Below, piece after piece: positions 13,101 to 28,100 of a stretch of DNA of 64,000 bases. Every line of letters starts with the position of its first letter. Position 1 is the stretch's first letter. A model generated the notes under the pieces. That model did not search any database. It was not told the DNA's origin and saw only the letters and a list, made by a program, of their open reading frames with translations. Source of the DNA: Euptelea pleiosperma. Taxonomy: Eukaryota; Streptophyta; Magnoliopsida; Ranunculales; Eupteleaceae. The stretch covers positions 18,854,435-18,918,434 of the forward strand of contig CM068546.1 of the NCBI GenBank assembly GCA_035048495.1. Direction: 5' to 3'. A program made the translations under genes and the position numbers.

Positions 13101-16100
13101 TTTTTTCACGAGAAGAATGTAAGTGCCAAAATTCAGTTTCTAATTAAAGATTGTGAAAGAAGGAGCCTATTACTGAAATCCCATCTCAATGCTTTGAATG
13201 ATTCACTATAACTTTGATTTAATTGATTCTTCGGCCAAATTATAAGTATAGTTGCATTTGCAAAATTTAAAACTTGCCAAACATCAATTTTTTAATACTA
13301 CTTATGTGCTTTTTGCTAAAAGATGCCATGTATAGTCATTTTTTGGCGATTATCTAATTTTAATGTCTAACCATTACTGGGTTCAATTAATTATAGAAAA
13401 CGTTTGCCATGATTCTTGATATTATATTTTGTAAAAACCTAATTTTTTTTCTTTACTTTTTGGATTTGGATATGAATTGTAGGGTGCAGGATGTAGCTGA
13501 ATTACTTGGCATGATGGTTGAAGATCACAAACGTTTGCAACCTAATGTGAAGACATATGCGTAAGCATAATTCTCTTCCATTATGAATAGAGTCTTTGCT
13601 AGTGTAATAAATTTATCTTAATTATTAAAAATTATAGTATTACATGGTCAGAAGTAAGAATCATTACAAGAGCTTCAGTCGATATTATCCATTTCATAAA
13701 TCGTGTTACTTTTAGGCTGCAAGGAAACCGGTTTATTTTGTTTCTTTATCATTGTTTTCTTCATTTTTAAGAATTTATGTAGACATAATGACATATCGTT
13801 TGGTCTTTGTTGCACTGAATCTATTAAGCTTTAGAGCTTTGTGTGTGTGTGTGTGTGTGTGCGTGCGTGTGTTTTATACCAGCTCAATTCATTGCTAAAA
13901 TGTAGGGGAGTCTCTGAAAAGGTTTATGGTGCTACAAGTGTCTTTTTACTTGGTAAATTACTCCCCGATTCCCTTAGCTTATTTTTGACAGGCATATCTT
14001 GAAATGCTTTACAAATCTGAAATGCTTTCATGGAGAGTTGTCAATGCCCTTTTCCAATCTAATCTGTATTCAAGAACCCCCTTCAACTATCCACGGTGAA
14101 ATTATCTCAAAATATCCTCTAGATATTCCTCAGCGTTCTACTACCCAATCTTCCCCACACTTGTGAAAGAAAGAGAAGCATTTGACTTGATTGTAACTTG
14201 TAAGAAATGTAAATGCACTAAAGACAACAACCTTTTGAACTTAAACGAAGTCATATTGTTGATGAACGCGACTCTATGATTAATTCCGTGATTTCATTTA
14301 TACAACACATGCACTTAAGATAATAATTCAAAATAAACCCATACTCCGAATTGCTAAGGTACTGAAATCTTGAAGCCCACTGAATTTCTTCCGTTCTTAA
14401 GAAATAGTGGGTAGCTCTTACAAGATCATCTCAAAGGTTCTTGCATCTAGGATGAAGGAGGTGGTGGGGACGATCATTTCCCCGTTTCATGGAGCTTTTG
14501 TGAAAGGAAGGCAAATGCTGGATGGAGTTTTAGTGAATGAATGTATCTATTCCAGACTTAGAGATGGGTCGCATTCTTTGCAAGGTTGACATGGAGAAAG
14601 TTTATGACCACGTAAGTTAGAAATTCTTGGATTATATGCTTAAGAGGATTGGTTTTGGGCAGAAATGGAGGGTATGGATTAAAGTGAGTATTTCGTTGGC
14701 ATCTTTCTCTATCCTTGTGAACAGATCCCCGACTGGTTTCTTTACTAGTTTGAGGGTTTTTAGACAAGGAGATCCTCTTTCCCCTTTTCGATTTGTAGTG
14801 ATGGAAACTCTCGAAAGAATGGCAAGTAAAGTAGTAGATGGATGTTTTTTGGAGGGATTCCGGGTGGTAAATGGGGGACTTACGATTACTCATCTTTAGT
14901 TTGTAGATGATGCGATCTTCTTCTCCGATGCCTCTCATACCCAGTTCCGATATATTAGATGTCTCTTACGATGTTTTGAGGTGCTTTTGGGTCTTCGGGT
15001 GAACCATACACAGAACAAAGTTTTTGGTGTGGGTGATGTTTCGAATTTGAGGGGGTTGGCGGATAGTATGGGTTGTGGAGGTGGTTGTTTGCCATCTACT
15101 TATGTTGGGTTTCCTCTGGGAGCTAAGTATAAGGACAAGGCTATTTGGGGCCTAGTGGTAGAAAGATTCGGAAGAGAAGGTTTTTATTTGAAAGGGGCAA
15201 GATTACTCTTATTAAGAGTACTCTCTAGTTTGCCTATCCACTTTTTGTCATTGTTTTCTATTCCAGTTTCTGTAGCTGACAACTGGAGAAGACTATGAGA
15301 GATTTCTTGTGGACAAGTAAGGATAATACTCACAAGTTTCATCTTGTGGATTGGGAGAAGATTTGTATGCCTAAAGATGTAGGGGGTTTGGGTTTTAGGC
15401 AATTTCAAGATATAAACCTGGCGCTTCTAGGCAAGTGGTTATGGAGGTTTGGGGAGGAAAGGGGTAGTTTATGGTGTTTGGTTATATGCAGTAAATATGG
15501 GGTGAGGGAATGTGGATGGGATAGCATACCAATTCTCACTTCTTATGGAGTTAGTAAGTGGTGTGGGAATGAGCCTCTTAAAGAGGCTTTTCCCAATCTC
15601 TTTTTGCTCTCTGATCATCAAGGTGCAGTTATCCAGGATTGCGTGGTGAGAAGCGAAGGCAATGTCTTGTGGAACCTTGGATTTAGAAGGCCCTTCAATG
15701 ATTGGGAGATGGAGTGCCTTGTCTCTCTTTTACTTCAGATTGGTGAGAATCCTACTCTGGGCTTGGTGTTGGATGGGATGATATGGAGATGGGACAAACA
15801 GGGTATCTTCTCAGTTAGTTCCTTTCTCTCACAACTATCTGGGGGCTGAGGATATTTTCCCGGCTAAAGTAATTTGGGGGGCTATGGTTTCTTCGAGAGT
15901 GAAGTTCTTCATTTGGACTGCCATTCATGATAAGATCCTCATTGTGGACCATTTGGTTAGTAGGGGATTGGAGCTGCTAAATAGGCGTGTTCTGTGCAAG
16001 TGTAGAGCCGAATCAGCAGATCACGTGCTTATCTATTGTAGTTTCTCCACGGAGGTGTGGGCGATTTTCTTTAGCTTATTTGGCATCCAATTCTTGGTTT

Positions 16101-19100
16101 CGCATCATGTGGTTTGTTTTCACCAAGTTAGCTCGGAGGAATCTCATTTTGGAAGTGGTCGGATACTTTTGCGCATCCTCCCTTTTGCCATAATGTGGGC
16201 AATTTGGAAGTAAAGAAACTTTCAGATTTTTGAGGGCCAAGAAGAAACCGTTCAAGGAGTGGTCCTGAAAGTCAAAACCTTCCTTTATGTGTGGACTTGC
16301 TTTTCCCCAGAGTTTAGAGGGTGTTTTTTTGATCATTTTTTATTTAGATGGGATTCTGGGAATAATTGTTAGGCCTATCCCCTCAATTAAGGGGATAGGT
16401 TTGTCTTTGTATGGCTAGTTGAAATGGTTTCTGGGGTTAGGTTTAGGTTTAAGGTTCCAAAGTTAGAGCAAGAGAGAAGAGAAGGAAGAGAGAAGAGAAG
16501 AGGATGTCATGCTTAGCTTTCATGACTCCCCAAACTATTATTTATATGAAGACTATTACAAAGACAAAAATACCCCTCACGATGAGGTATTTACAAAACT
16601 ACCATTTACATGTAAAATACGTATAAATACGTATATATGATAACACTCACCCTCAAGTTGGTGTATAGATATCTTGCATGCCCAACTTGCTAAGACACCG
16701 GTGAAGTTGCCAACTAGGGACTCATTTGGTAAAGACATTAGCAACTTGCTCATCTGTCTGCACGAAAGGAGTGCACACCTCCCTGGAAACAATCTTCTCC
16801 CTGATGAAGCGGTGATCCACTTCAATATGCATTGCCCGATCATGTTGAGCAGGATTGTGAGCAATGCTAATAGTAGCTATGTTGTCACAATACAAGCCGA
16901 CTGAGCCTGAGACAGGGAATCCTAGTTCGGTCACCAGGATTTTCAACCACAACATCTCACACAAACCGTGTGCCATTGCTCTGAGTTTAGTCTCTGCACT
17001 TGATCTAGCAACCACAGGCTGTTTCTTGCTTCGCTAGGTAACTAGATTGCCCCCAACAAAGGTACAATAGCCTGAGGTAGATCTCCTGTTATCTTTGGCA
17101 CCTGTCCAATCTGCATCAGTATAGGACTCTATCCTCATGTGGCCATTCTTCTTAAAGAGTAGGCCTCTACCTGAGGCCGTCTTGAGATACCTCAAGATCC
17201 CGTGAGCTGCCTCTAGGTGAATGTCCCTAGATGAGTTCATGTACTGACTTATAACACTCACAGCATAGGCAATTCTGGTCTAGTCAGGGAGAGATAGATC
17301 AATCTCCCAACTATTCTCTGAAAACTCCCTATATCAAGGAGTGCACCCCCATCATCGCCCAACTTGTGATTCTGCTCTATAGGAGTCTCTACTGGCTTCG
17401 CTCCCAGCTTCCCAGAATCTCTTAGCAAGTCTAGAACATACTTCCTCTGAGAAATGAAGATCTCTTGGCTGGATCTTGCAACCTCTATGCCCAGAAAGTA
17501 CTTGAGAGGTCCTAGATCTTTTGTCTTGAATTCTCCTGCTAGGTGACCCTTTAGCTTAGCCACCTCTGCTGCATCATTCCTTGTAAGAATGATGTCATCA
17601 AACGTAGACAATAAGGGCCGTAGTACTTCTTTCTTAATTCTTGAGATGATCAGCATGGCTTTGAGTGTAGCCCAACTGCTTTACTGCTGAAGTGAATCTC
17701 TCAAACAAGGCTCATGGAGACTGTTTAAGGCCATAAAGAGCCTTTCTCAGTTTACACACCTTTCCACCTTCCCTTGGTGGGATGAAACTGGGTGGAGGAT
17801 CCATGTATACTTCTTCATGTAAGTCACCATGCAGAAATGCATTCTTCACATCTAGCTGGTGCAACGGTCATGCCTGGTTTGCTGCTAAGGACAACAACAC
17901 CCTTATAGAGTTCATTTTTGCCACTGGTGCAAAAGTCTCTACATAATCGATCCCATATGTCTGAGTGTTCCCCTTGGCTACCAACCTAGCCTTGTACTTC
18001 TCAACTGATCCATCTGCCTTGTATTTCGCAGTAAATTCCCATCTACATCCAATGGTTTTTTTACCTCTTGGCAAATCGACGAGCTCCCATGTGTGATTCT
18101 TATCCAAGGCACTCATCTTTTCTACCATAACAGCTCTCCATCTAGGATGCCCTAACCCTTCTGCCACATAAGGGGGAATATGAATAGTGGAAATAGATGT
18201 AATAAAGGCTTTGTATGAGGGATACAAAGCCTCATACAAAACGAAGTTGCTCAAGGGATGTCGAGTGGTACAACTCCTAGTGCCCTTTCTCAAAGCAATA
18301 GGAAGATGGTTAGAATCACATATATCGATAGAAGGAGGAACATGTATGGAAGGAGAAATATTAACTGTATCCAAGGATAGTACAACTGGAACTGGATTAG
18401 CTGTAGCCTTCTTACTTCTATTATAGACTTTAAGCTCCTCCTGAGCTCGAGGACCACTATCAGTCATAGTAGTAGGCTCAGTAGGAGTAGGCTACGATAG
18501 CTCTAGAGAAGGTGGGGATAGTAACACAGCAGGAAGATGTACATTCCACCTCTCTTCACTACTGCTCTCCCCCTGAAGAGAGGTAGGGGAGAAAAAAGAG
18601 ACTTCTTCATCGAAAGTGACATCTATGGTCATGAACTTCTTTCCAGCCAGGGATGGTAACATCTATACCCCTTGTGAGTGGAAGAGTAGCCAAGAAACAC
18701 AAACTTAAGTGCTTTGGTATCAAGTTTTGTACGATGGGGGCCTAAAATGTGGACATAGCAGACACACCCAAATATACGAGGAACAGTAAATAGAGAAGAG
18801 TTGCGGGAAAGGATTTGATAGGTGGACTGCAGGTGTAAAACACGGGAAGGCATCTGTTAGTCAAGTAGGCTGCAGTCAGAATGACATAAGACCAATAGGA
18901 CTTGGGCATATGGGAGCTGATCAAAAGATAACGAGCTACCTCCGATAGATGGCGCATCTTCCTCTCAGCTACACCATTCTGCTGAGGTGTGTAGCTGCAA
19001 GAGTTGTAATGACAAACCCCATGGTCTAAAAATATTGTTGGAGGCCTCCGTACGTACATTCTCCCCCTTGGTCGGAACGAATGACCTTGATAGAGGCACC

Positions 19101-22100
19101 ATACTGGGTCTGGATCATCTTATGAAAACCCTTGAAGATGGAATGAACCTCATCTTTGGTTTTCATAAGATAGACCCAAGTACAAAGAGTGTAATCATCA
19201 ACAATGGTAACAAAATAACGAAATCCAAAAATAGAGGTAACATGGGCAGGACCCCAAACATCAGAGTGCATAATAACAAAAGGAACTGAACATCTATTAC
19301 CTATGAAAGGGTAATTATATCGACAATGTTTAGAAAGCCACAGGTTTCATAATGCAGTTCTGATAAAGAAATAGAAAGAAATAAAGCAGGAAATAATTTT
19401 TTCAAGTACTGAAAGGAAACATGCCCCAAATGGGCATGCCAACACAAGACAGACTAGACACTACTACGGCTACTACTATGTAGGGCTGCAACTAGGCGGG
19501 CTCAACCCGACGTTAGGCTTGGGTTGGGTTGGCCTCTCCAGCACTCGGGCTTGGGCTTAGGTTTTGTAAGCCAGATCGAAATCGGGTTGGGCTCAGGCTC
19601 GGACTGACAGTTTGAGAAACCCGACCAACCTGATCCCGACAATACATATTATGTATAAAACATGTTATATAAGGCTAGTTTATGTATCACATTATCTTAG
19701 GGTTTCTTTGCGTAATATTACACCTGAGTCTCTTTTTGTTCCTCTTCCTTGCAAGATTTGTCTCTAATAAAAGGAGACTTCCTAAAATTCCATCTCTTCC
19801 CGGTGCATTTTTCTTTTCTTCTCTTTAAATGTTTTTTTTTCTTTTCATTTTTAAGCTAGAAATCATCAGACGGTTTGTGATTTCGAAAGTGGTTTTTTTT
19901 TTCTTCAGCCGTTTGGGCTGCCGTTGATTGGGAATTTGTTGCAATTGAAGGATAAGACATCCCAGCAGACGTTCAGAAAGTGGGCTGAAATTTATATGCC
20001 AATCTACTGTAGTTGTTCTCAATTCAACCGATGTGCTCAAAGAGGTAAGTAACCCCACCAAATCGTTTTGTTAATTGCTATCCAATGTACCCACTTCGTA
20101 GTGGATCATTCTTTGTTCTTTAGAAAATAAAAATAAAATGGTTTCTGTTATAAGTTCAAGAGAGAGAGACCATCTTTCTCCTCTTACTCTCTTTCTCCCT
20201 TTCTTTTCTCTTTGTTCCAACAGCGATACCATCTTTGTTACTAAGTACCAACCCGACCAACCCAAACAACTCGATCGGGTTGGGCTTGGGCTGGGAAATC
20301 AGGGACCGACCTTGGGTTAACTACCTTGAAGCTCGGGTTGACCTCAAACCCGACCCAACCCGTCCGAGTTGTATCCATTGTAGTGCTGTTGGCTCAGACG
20401 ATCGTCCATCCAGAAGGTAGAGGCCATCAGCCTCACGTCCAGTGCCAATCGTCCTCCTCGTCTCCAAGTCCTGAAAGACACAAGTTGAAGGAAAGAAGGT
20501 GACACTGCAGTTCAACTTTCGAGTTAAAGCACTAACGGAGAGAAGATTTGAAGTAAATTTGGGTACATGTAAAACAAAAGACAAAGGAAGTTGGGAAGAG
20601 TGAATGACATTTCCCTTCCCTGACACAGAAGATAAAGTCCCATCAATAATCTTGACTTTATCCCTACCAGAACAAATAGAATTTGTGGGAAACAAAAAGA
20701 CATACCCGTCATGTGCTTTGAGGCACCTGAATCAATGATCCAGGTGGGACTGGGTGAAGGAGTAGACATATGATAAACAGTACTAGTTGTACCTTACTGT
20801 GTGAGGGAGGTAGAGGACGTGGCGGAGTGACCATCCAACTGTGCAAGTAAGCGTCGAAGAGTTTCAATCTTCGATGCAGAGACAGGAACAGGTGAGGGCA
20901 CAGGAGCGGAAGCAGAACCCGGAAGAACTTGGCCAGAATATGTCCCAAGATTATCCATGCTTGCCAAGTGAGCTCTAGAGAAGCCAAATAGGCTAGTGCG
21001 TGGAGGCTTGCCATATAACACTAACACCCAACACTTGTCCCTCACATGTCCCAATTTACCATAGTGGTCACACTTGGGCCTCTTTCTGGAGGGCTTCCCC
21101 AGTAGTGGAAGGAGCATATTGCTGGTTGGACGTAGGAGATGAAAGAGGCTTCGGCTTCTGGAAATGCTGAGACTGTGAGTTGGAACCAGTATGAGAAGAA
21201 GTAACAAGCGTTGATCGCTCGGGAGGAGGATGTGGCGCCATAGCACCTATATGCTCTCCTCACTCTGCACGTAGGAATATACCTCCTTGAGAGAGGGTAG
21301 ATCCCCTCGATTGCTTAGGATCTGAACCCTAGCCAGCTCATACTCAGGATTGAGCCCTGAGAGGAATTCAAAGACCCGATTCTTTTCCACATACTTCCGA
21401 TAACTGGTGATGTTCTCTGAATTCGTTGGGTGGTAGTGATCCAACTCCTCCCACATGCTTCGAAGGGTGGCAAAGCAATCGAAAAGAGACTTCTCGTCCT
21501 ACTGAAGTCGAGAGATGCTCTGTTTAAGTTGGAAAGCTTGACCAATATTTTGTGGCTATGAGTATGTCTTCCGTGCAGATTCCCAAATCTCGTGAGCAGT
21601 ACGTAAGAAAAGGAAGCTACGACTGATGTGGGGTTGCATGGAGTTGACGAGCCAAGACGTCACAGTGAGGTTCTCCATCTCCCATTTATCATATAGTGGA
21701 TCTTTAGGTGTTGCAGGTTTAGTAGCATGACCTGTAAGATAACCCATCTTCCCACGGCCGCCTATGACATCCTGGTTGCCTGTGACCACTTTAAGTAATT
21801 TTTCTCATCTAATTTCACTGTAGTAATCTGCAATCCACGGGTTTTCCAAGGCTGTTGGAGGCACCATAGACCCTCTGTCACGGCTAGAGGTGGCTTCCGT
21901 ACCCACCGCGGACTCTCCGGGATTCCCTTCAGTAGACATAGCTACACAGATACAGAACACAACAAGCGAAGAATGCTGGATACACACCAAAGCCTTACTG
22001 AGATAGATTCTTAGATTTTATAGCCCAAAATAGGCCACAAGCGACCAACAAATAAGGAAATAAAGCACTGGAGAAAGAACAACATCTCTCATAGGTTAGA

Positions 22101-25100
22101 AACTAAAGGGTGATGGATAAAAAATGTACAGATATCAACCAACAGCTATCAACAAAGGTTGATATGAAAAACGAAGTCCAACTAAGGAGTCGAAAAATTG
22201 TCATGGAAGCTTCAATCGGTCACAAGGAACAGAAGAGATGTGATAAAAACATGTATGAAAAACATCTAACACGATTTCAAGAGGTTTAGGATCCTTTCAA
22301 GAGGTTTAGGACCCTTTTGCACAGCTCAATAAGGTAAAAAATGACGTCGACGGTAATAAAGGGGGAGAGTTTTGATCACAAAACTCTAAAATCTCCATAG
22401 AACAACCCAAGAATATATCCAAAAGTTTCCTATGATTGTAGAGGGTCAAAATGAAGCAATAAAGCAGGGGAAGAAATCCTTACAAGATCAGGAAAACCTA
22501 AAGAGTAAAAAAAGGAATATTACTGATTTTTAGGCTAAGAGAGGGCAAAACACCATCATACGGGCTCCAAAAAATCACCATAAATCTCTAAAAATGCAAA
22601 TCTATCAGGTGGGTGAGATCTCGGGACCTCGAGAGGTGTGGCCGTACGGCTGCTCACATCAGCCGTACTATCCTCTGAGGTGAAACCTTGTAGAAAGCTC
22701 TCTGCTGGTGTCTTCGATGGCTCTGATACCAATTTGAAATGGTTTCTAGGGTTAGGTTTAGGTTTAGGTTGTTAGCGGATGATGTGTTCCCGCGCACGTA
22801 TTGTGTTGGCCCGACGACCCGTTGGTATACATAGTTGTTTCGCCTTTCTCTAACAGATCGATCTTTTGGGGTAAATGGTTGTTTAATATGGTATCAAAGC
22901 CTTAAGGCCTAGGAGGTCGTGGGTTCAAGTCTCTAGCGGAGTGTATTCCCGCTGAGGGGGAATGTTAGCGGATGATGTGTTCCCGCACACGTATTGTGTT
23001 GGCCCGACAACCCGTTGGCATACATAGTTGTTTCGCCTTTCCCTAACAGGTTGATTAACATAGGTTTAGGGTTCAAAAGTTAGAGCAAGAGAGAAGAGAA
23101 GGAAGAGAGAAGAGAAGAGGAGACAATGCCTAGCTCACATGACGCCCAAAACTATTATTTACATGAAGGCCATTACAAAGACAAAAATACCCCTCACTAT
23201 GAGGTATTTACAAAATTACCCTTTACATGTAAATACGTATACATGGCTCTCTAAGGGGTTTCCCCTGTTTTCTATAAATCTTTCTTATAAAATAATTTCA
23301 TTTTTTTTAAAGTCTACCCAAACTTAAAACTTCATCAAAGATCCTCGATAGGTGGGCTTTCTTTTTTAACTTTCATGTAAAAATTTATAGTCATTAGAGT
23401 TGGAAGTTAAATAACTTAAAGTTTTTGAAATTTCATCATTATAGTTCACATGCTTATGGCATCACATGCTTCACCTCAATTCATCCCTCACGCCTATGAT
23501 CTAATGCGAAAAGAAGACTTTTCAATTGGTCACATTGATGACTTCAGTAGGAAGTGGAGGAACTCAACATAGATATATCCTGCTCTGCTACTGAGTTAAA
23601 GAGATTGAAAATGAAAAAGAGGAAGGTGGTCGATACCCCCATCCCCCCTGCATTCTATATATTCACATAAATATAGCTAATTCCTAGATTGCCATTAACG
23701 AATTATACAAAATCTAAATAATTTAATAACTAGAAATGACTTGTCAAGAAAATAAAATAAAATAATTAGACATGACCAAACTATCACTTGTACATAAACT
23801 GTGAAAAAATTGCACTAGTGTAAGGATCCTTGTGAAACTGCTTAGAACTAAGTGGAAAATGTTCATAAGTAGTACTTACCAAAATAAAATAAAAATCATA
23901 AATAGCTTATAATTGCCCTTGCAGATAAATATCCTCCTACTCTAGAAATGGCCAACAATTGTCTTGAGGAGAAGACATCTACCTCAGATGATTCGTTCTG
24001 TTTTATGGTTGATTTTTTCTCGCCTTTGAGTCATTAGACAATGAAGTATGGTGCATTATTCAGCATATCCTGTCAGCTTTGGTGCTTACAATACAATCAG
24101 TTCTATTTGATTATTTCTTTAGATGTGCTGATCATTTAAATGTATTAACCATTGGATTTTCACTTTTTTTCTACTTCAAGATGGATATCATTTCTTGATG
24201 TATGTACACAAAGTCCCGTAGGAGATTTCAAATACAGTATATGCCATCTCTTAAAAATAAGGAGCAACTTTACACTTGATAGTTATAACTTATATGTCAC
24301 AACTAATTTTTATCTTTTAATAGTTCACATTGTTTCTCAGAGGTCTATCTATAACCTTAATAAACTTAATACCTCCTACTCAGGCTGTTGGTGGAGTGCT
24401 TTACCAAGTATTGTGTCATTCGGGAGGCAATCCGGCATTTTCGTGCCCTCAAGAACTTTGAAGGGGGAACAAAAGTTTTACATAATGATGAGAACTTTGG
24501 GGATCCACTTTCGTTGTATCTTCGGGCTTTATGTCGAGAAGGTATGTGTGTCTATTATTCTTTGTCTAGAGAAACAGCCTCTCTTTACTTGACATCCCGT
24601 ATAATATTACGTATGCCACATGTAATTGCGTAAAATTTTTAACCATGGGAACCAAACTTGTGGTCTAGAATTTACATAAAAAACAAAGCAGTTGTGGAGC
24701 CAAAAGTTGGTCTCCAGAATTGGTTGTAAGGATAAAGTCCTAATTCATAAAAGTCCAATATATCACTTGCCAAATTATAATTGTTGGATCATAATTTGGG
24801 GCACTGAATGGTTGAATTCTTTGACCTCTACACTCTGTATCAAAGTTTATAATGTCGATGGTGGACTACGTTTTGGTCCCCCAAGGATGCGAAGTGTATT
24901 GTGGAAACTTGAAATGTATTGGAAACATTGGAACTTAATGGAAACTCTAGAATATTTGTAAACTCACATCAACATTGTAGAAAATGATAAAACAAGCATG
25001 AAAATATCCGTAGAACTTTTCTTTGACCAATGGAATATACTTAGAACTTCTGTAATTGTCTCTGGTTTTAATGATAATTTTATACTTATAAAAAAAGAGT

Positions 25101-28100
25101 TATTAAAAGAGCACACGTAAGAGACACAAAGCCACAATTGCAATCTTGCACGTATCAATAATCATGTAATCAACATAAATAATGCACAAGATTATGGATT
25201 TATATCATTTACAAGAAGCATCACGGGTGCACATTTATATGGATTTATATTGGTTAGTACATTCTTCTATATCTTTGCTATTTAAAATTCTAAATAAAAA
25301 TTATTTTTAGTAGCCACTGGGTCTTTATTACCAAAAATATGAGTTCTGGGCCTTTTGATGATCCATAGTAGGTCTGTACCCGAATCTGCATCCGAAGTCG
25401 TCGCAAGCCCTATAAAAAAATTGTTTAAAAAGTGCAATACGCCGTTTGACTTGTTTCTGGAAGATCCTCCATGGGTATAACCACTTTTTTATTAATGGAT
25501 TTAAAAAATCTTATTATAGATAAAGAAACTTGAAACCTTTAATATTTTCTTATAATTTACATTAAAAATTCATATAATGTATCTTGTTTTTGAGTCTGAG
25601 CAAAGGCAAGTGGCTGAGATAGAGAGATCTTCTCTAGGGTGCGAGATAGCAAGTAAGCTGGAGATAGGTTGTCTAGAGAGGTTCTGATTTGTCTCGCCAA
25701 ATCAACTTTGGAGGAAAATTAGGGGATACAAATATTGGAAGGGAGGGGTTTTGGCAGAGTGGTGTGGTGTGGTTGACACAAGGCTAGCCATGGAGATTCT
25801 TTCTTGGAATGGATGGGGTTTAGGGAGTAAAGATAGGATGCTTGTGGTAGGAAAGTTTGCTTTGAAGTGAAGATCGATATTTTGACTCAAGAAATGAATT
25901 TAGCTTACATGGATTATAGATTCGTGGGAAGGTTTGTGTGTGTTTGGGAGAGGGGTTGTGCTAAATTGGGGTCAACTTAGCTGGTGTCATTCTGGTAGTG
26001 TGTGATAAGGCTGTGGTGGAGATCAAAGATTGTATGGTTGGTGATTATCCTTTTCCATTCTTTGTAGGAGCTTAAAAGACCCATTTTATTGGGGATTTAC
26101 TAGGGTTTACAATCCTACAAATATCATCATCATAATTATAAGCTTTTTCCCAACAGTATGTGGTCGACTGAACGAATCATGTTCCTCCATTCAATTCTAT
26201 ATAAAGCCATCTTTTTCGTCAAGGCAAGTTTCTTAAAATCTTCTCTTAGATGCTCATTCACGTCCGTTTTGACTTTCCCCTCGCCTTTTTAGGCACTTCG
26301 ACTTACACATTCCTCCTCACTGGTGTTGTCTAAGTCTTCATTGTACATGATTAAACCATCTCAATCGACTTTCCTTCATTTTAGACTTATTGGGTTACTC
26401 TTATATTTTCATGAATGCGTTCAATTCTAATTTTGTCTTTCCTTGTCTTATCACACATCCATCTCAACATCCCAATCTCGACTATACTCATTTTATGAAC
26501 ATGTTTCTTGATTGCACAACATTTTGCTCCATAAATCATCTTCGGTCTTATTGTTGTCGTATAGAATTTTCATTTTAGTTTGATTGGCACACGTTGATCA
26601 CATTGCACTACGGAAGCACATCTCCACTTTAGCCACCCTGCTCTAATTCTATGGGAAACATCCTACTCAATCTCTCATTCCTTATGAATAATAGAACGCA
26701 GCCACCTAGCTAATGAATTGGTCACTTCGAGGTATCTCCTAGGTGTCAATTTTAATTGGCAGATCATCTCTATGTGCATCCTTACTAAAATTGCATTCCA
26801 TATAGCGTGTCTTAGACTCTTAGTTTGACTTATTTTAAAACCTTTAGATTCCAAAGCATTCCTCGAGTTCTAGTTTTACATTTACCTTATTCCTAGTCTC
26901 GTCAACTAATACTATGTCATCTGCAAATATGTAGAGTTCAGAAAAGAATTAAGAGAAGGTTACTATTCATATGACACTATTCACGTGACACTATTCACGC
27001 GGCACTATTCACGCTGCACTATTAACAGTGCTGTGGTATGATTTGGATTTTCTTAGGTAAGAAATTGACTAAAAGGAAAATAGAGATGGAGAAAGAGAAG
27101 AGAATAAGAGAGAAGAGATAGAGAAAGAGATAATGATAGAAATATACATTCGGCTTCCACCAAGAGAAGATGGCTTTACACCACAAGAGAGATTTCTATT
27201 TCTTCATTCATAATTTTTTATCCTTAAAATCAAAGGGTACATCACTTTTTATAGGAGTCCCTACCTTAACTTTTTAATTCTAATCAATGGTCGGATCTTT
27301 GAAGATAAGGAGACTAGCCAGGAGATTATTATGAAAAACAAAGGCACTTTGTATCACTGGGTATCGGCTGATCCAGATTTCAAGGCTTTTAGATTTGATG
27401 ATTTTGTAGCCCGATGGGAGCGCTTGATTTCCTAAGCGTGGTTTTGTTGGTCGGGTTGTAGGGATAGGGGCTTGTTTTTTCGTTTCTTGCCTAAAAGGTG
27501 CTTTTGGTGTATAGCTTTTTGGGCTCTCTCGACCCTCGTTTTAATATATAGCTTTTTACCGATAAAAAAAAAAAAAACTTTCTAATTCTAATCTAATTGG
27601 AATTAGAAACTCCTAATACAAGTCAACTATTGTAATAAAAAATAAAATCCTAATTGGAAATAAAATCTAATTTTAACTGAGAACCCTAATCAAATTAAAA
27701 AAAATCTTCATGGGGCCCACATATCTAAAAATAGTTCAATCAAAATTTACTATAAGTAGTAAGTTTGGGATTTACTATAAATAGTAATTCCGGGATTTAC
27801 TATAAATAGTAAAAGCATGATCCACTTGTTTGACTGGGGGGCACTGATTCGGTGTAGCGCAGACTATCATAGTAGAATGCTCTCGCATCACTTTAGTGGT
27901 AATAGGTTTTTTTGGTAGGTATGTTCTAGATTTTCTTATGAAAAGAAAAGAGGCAGAAGAATTACCACTAGTATGCGAGACTTTGTGGACTTTGTCAATA
28001 AGAACCGACTAATGGACCTTCCTCTTGGGGATTGTGCTTCACATGGCCTCCCTTCCTCACCTCTATGGAAGCCACTTTCAAGACTTACTACAGGTTTGCT

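Larger units (their letters stand above)
16420..23244 (-). mobile_element. Ty1/copia retrotransposon (copia-2), antisense, inserted in LINE-2
   Basis: Reading on the minus strand from the right: 5' LTR (carrying a TRIM), PBS, gag, protease, a foreign hAT-like insert, pre-integrase, integrase, RT, RNase H, polypurine tract and 3' LTR (16420-16645). The LTR copies share the TTGAAATGGTTTCT-type edge and the GAGAAGAGAAGGAAGAGAGA stretch. The outer edge of the right LTR lacks the terminal GATAACA of the left copy. ATGGCT occurs on both sides (16411-16416 and 23245-23250), where LINE-2 resumes. All coding parts are broken. Confidence 0.9.
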
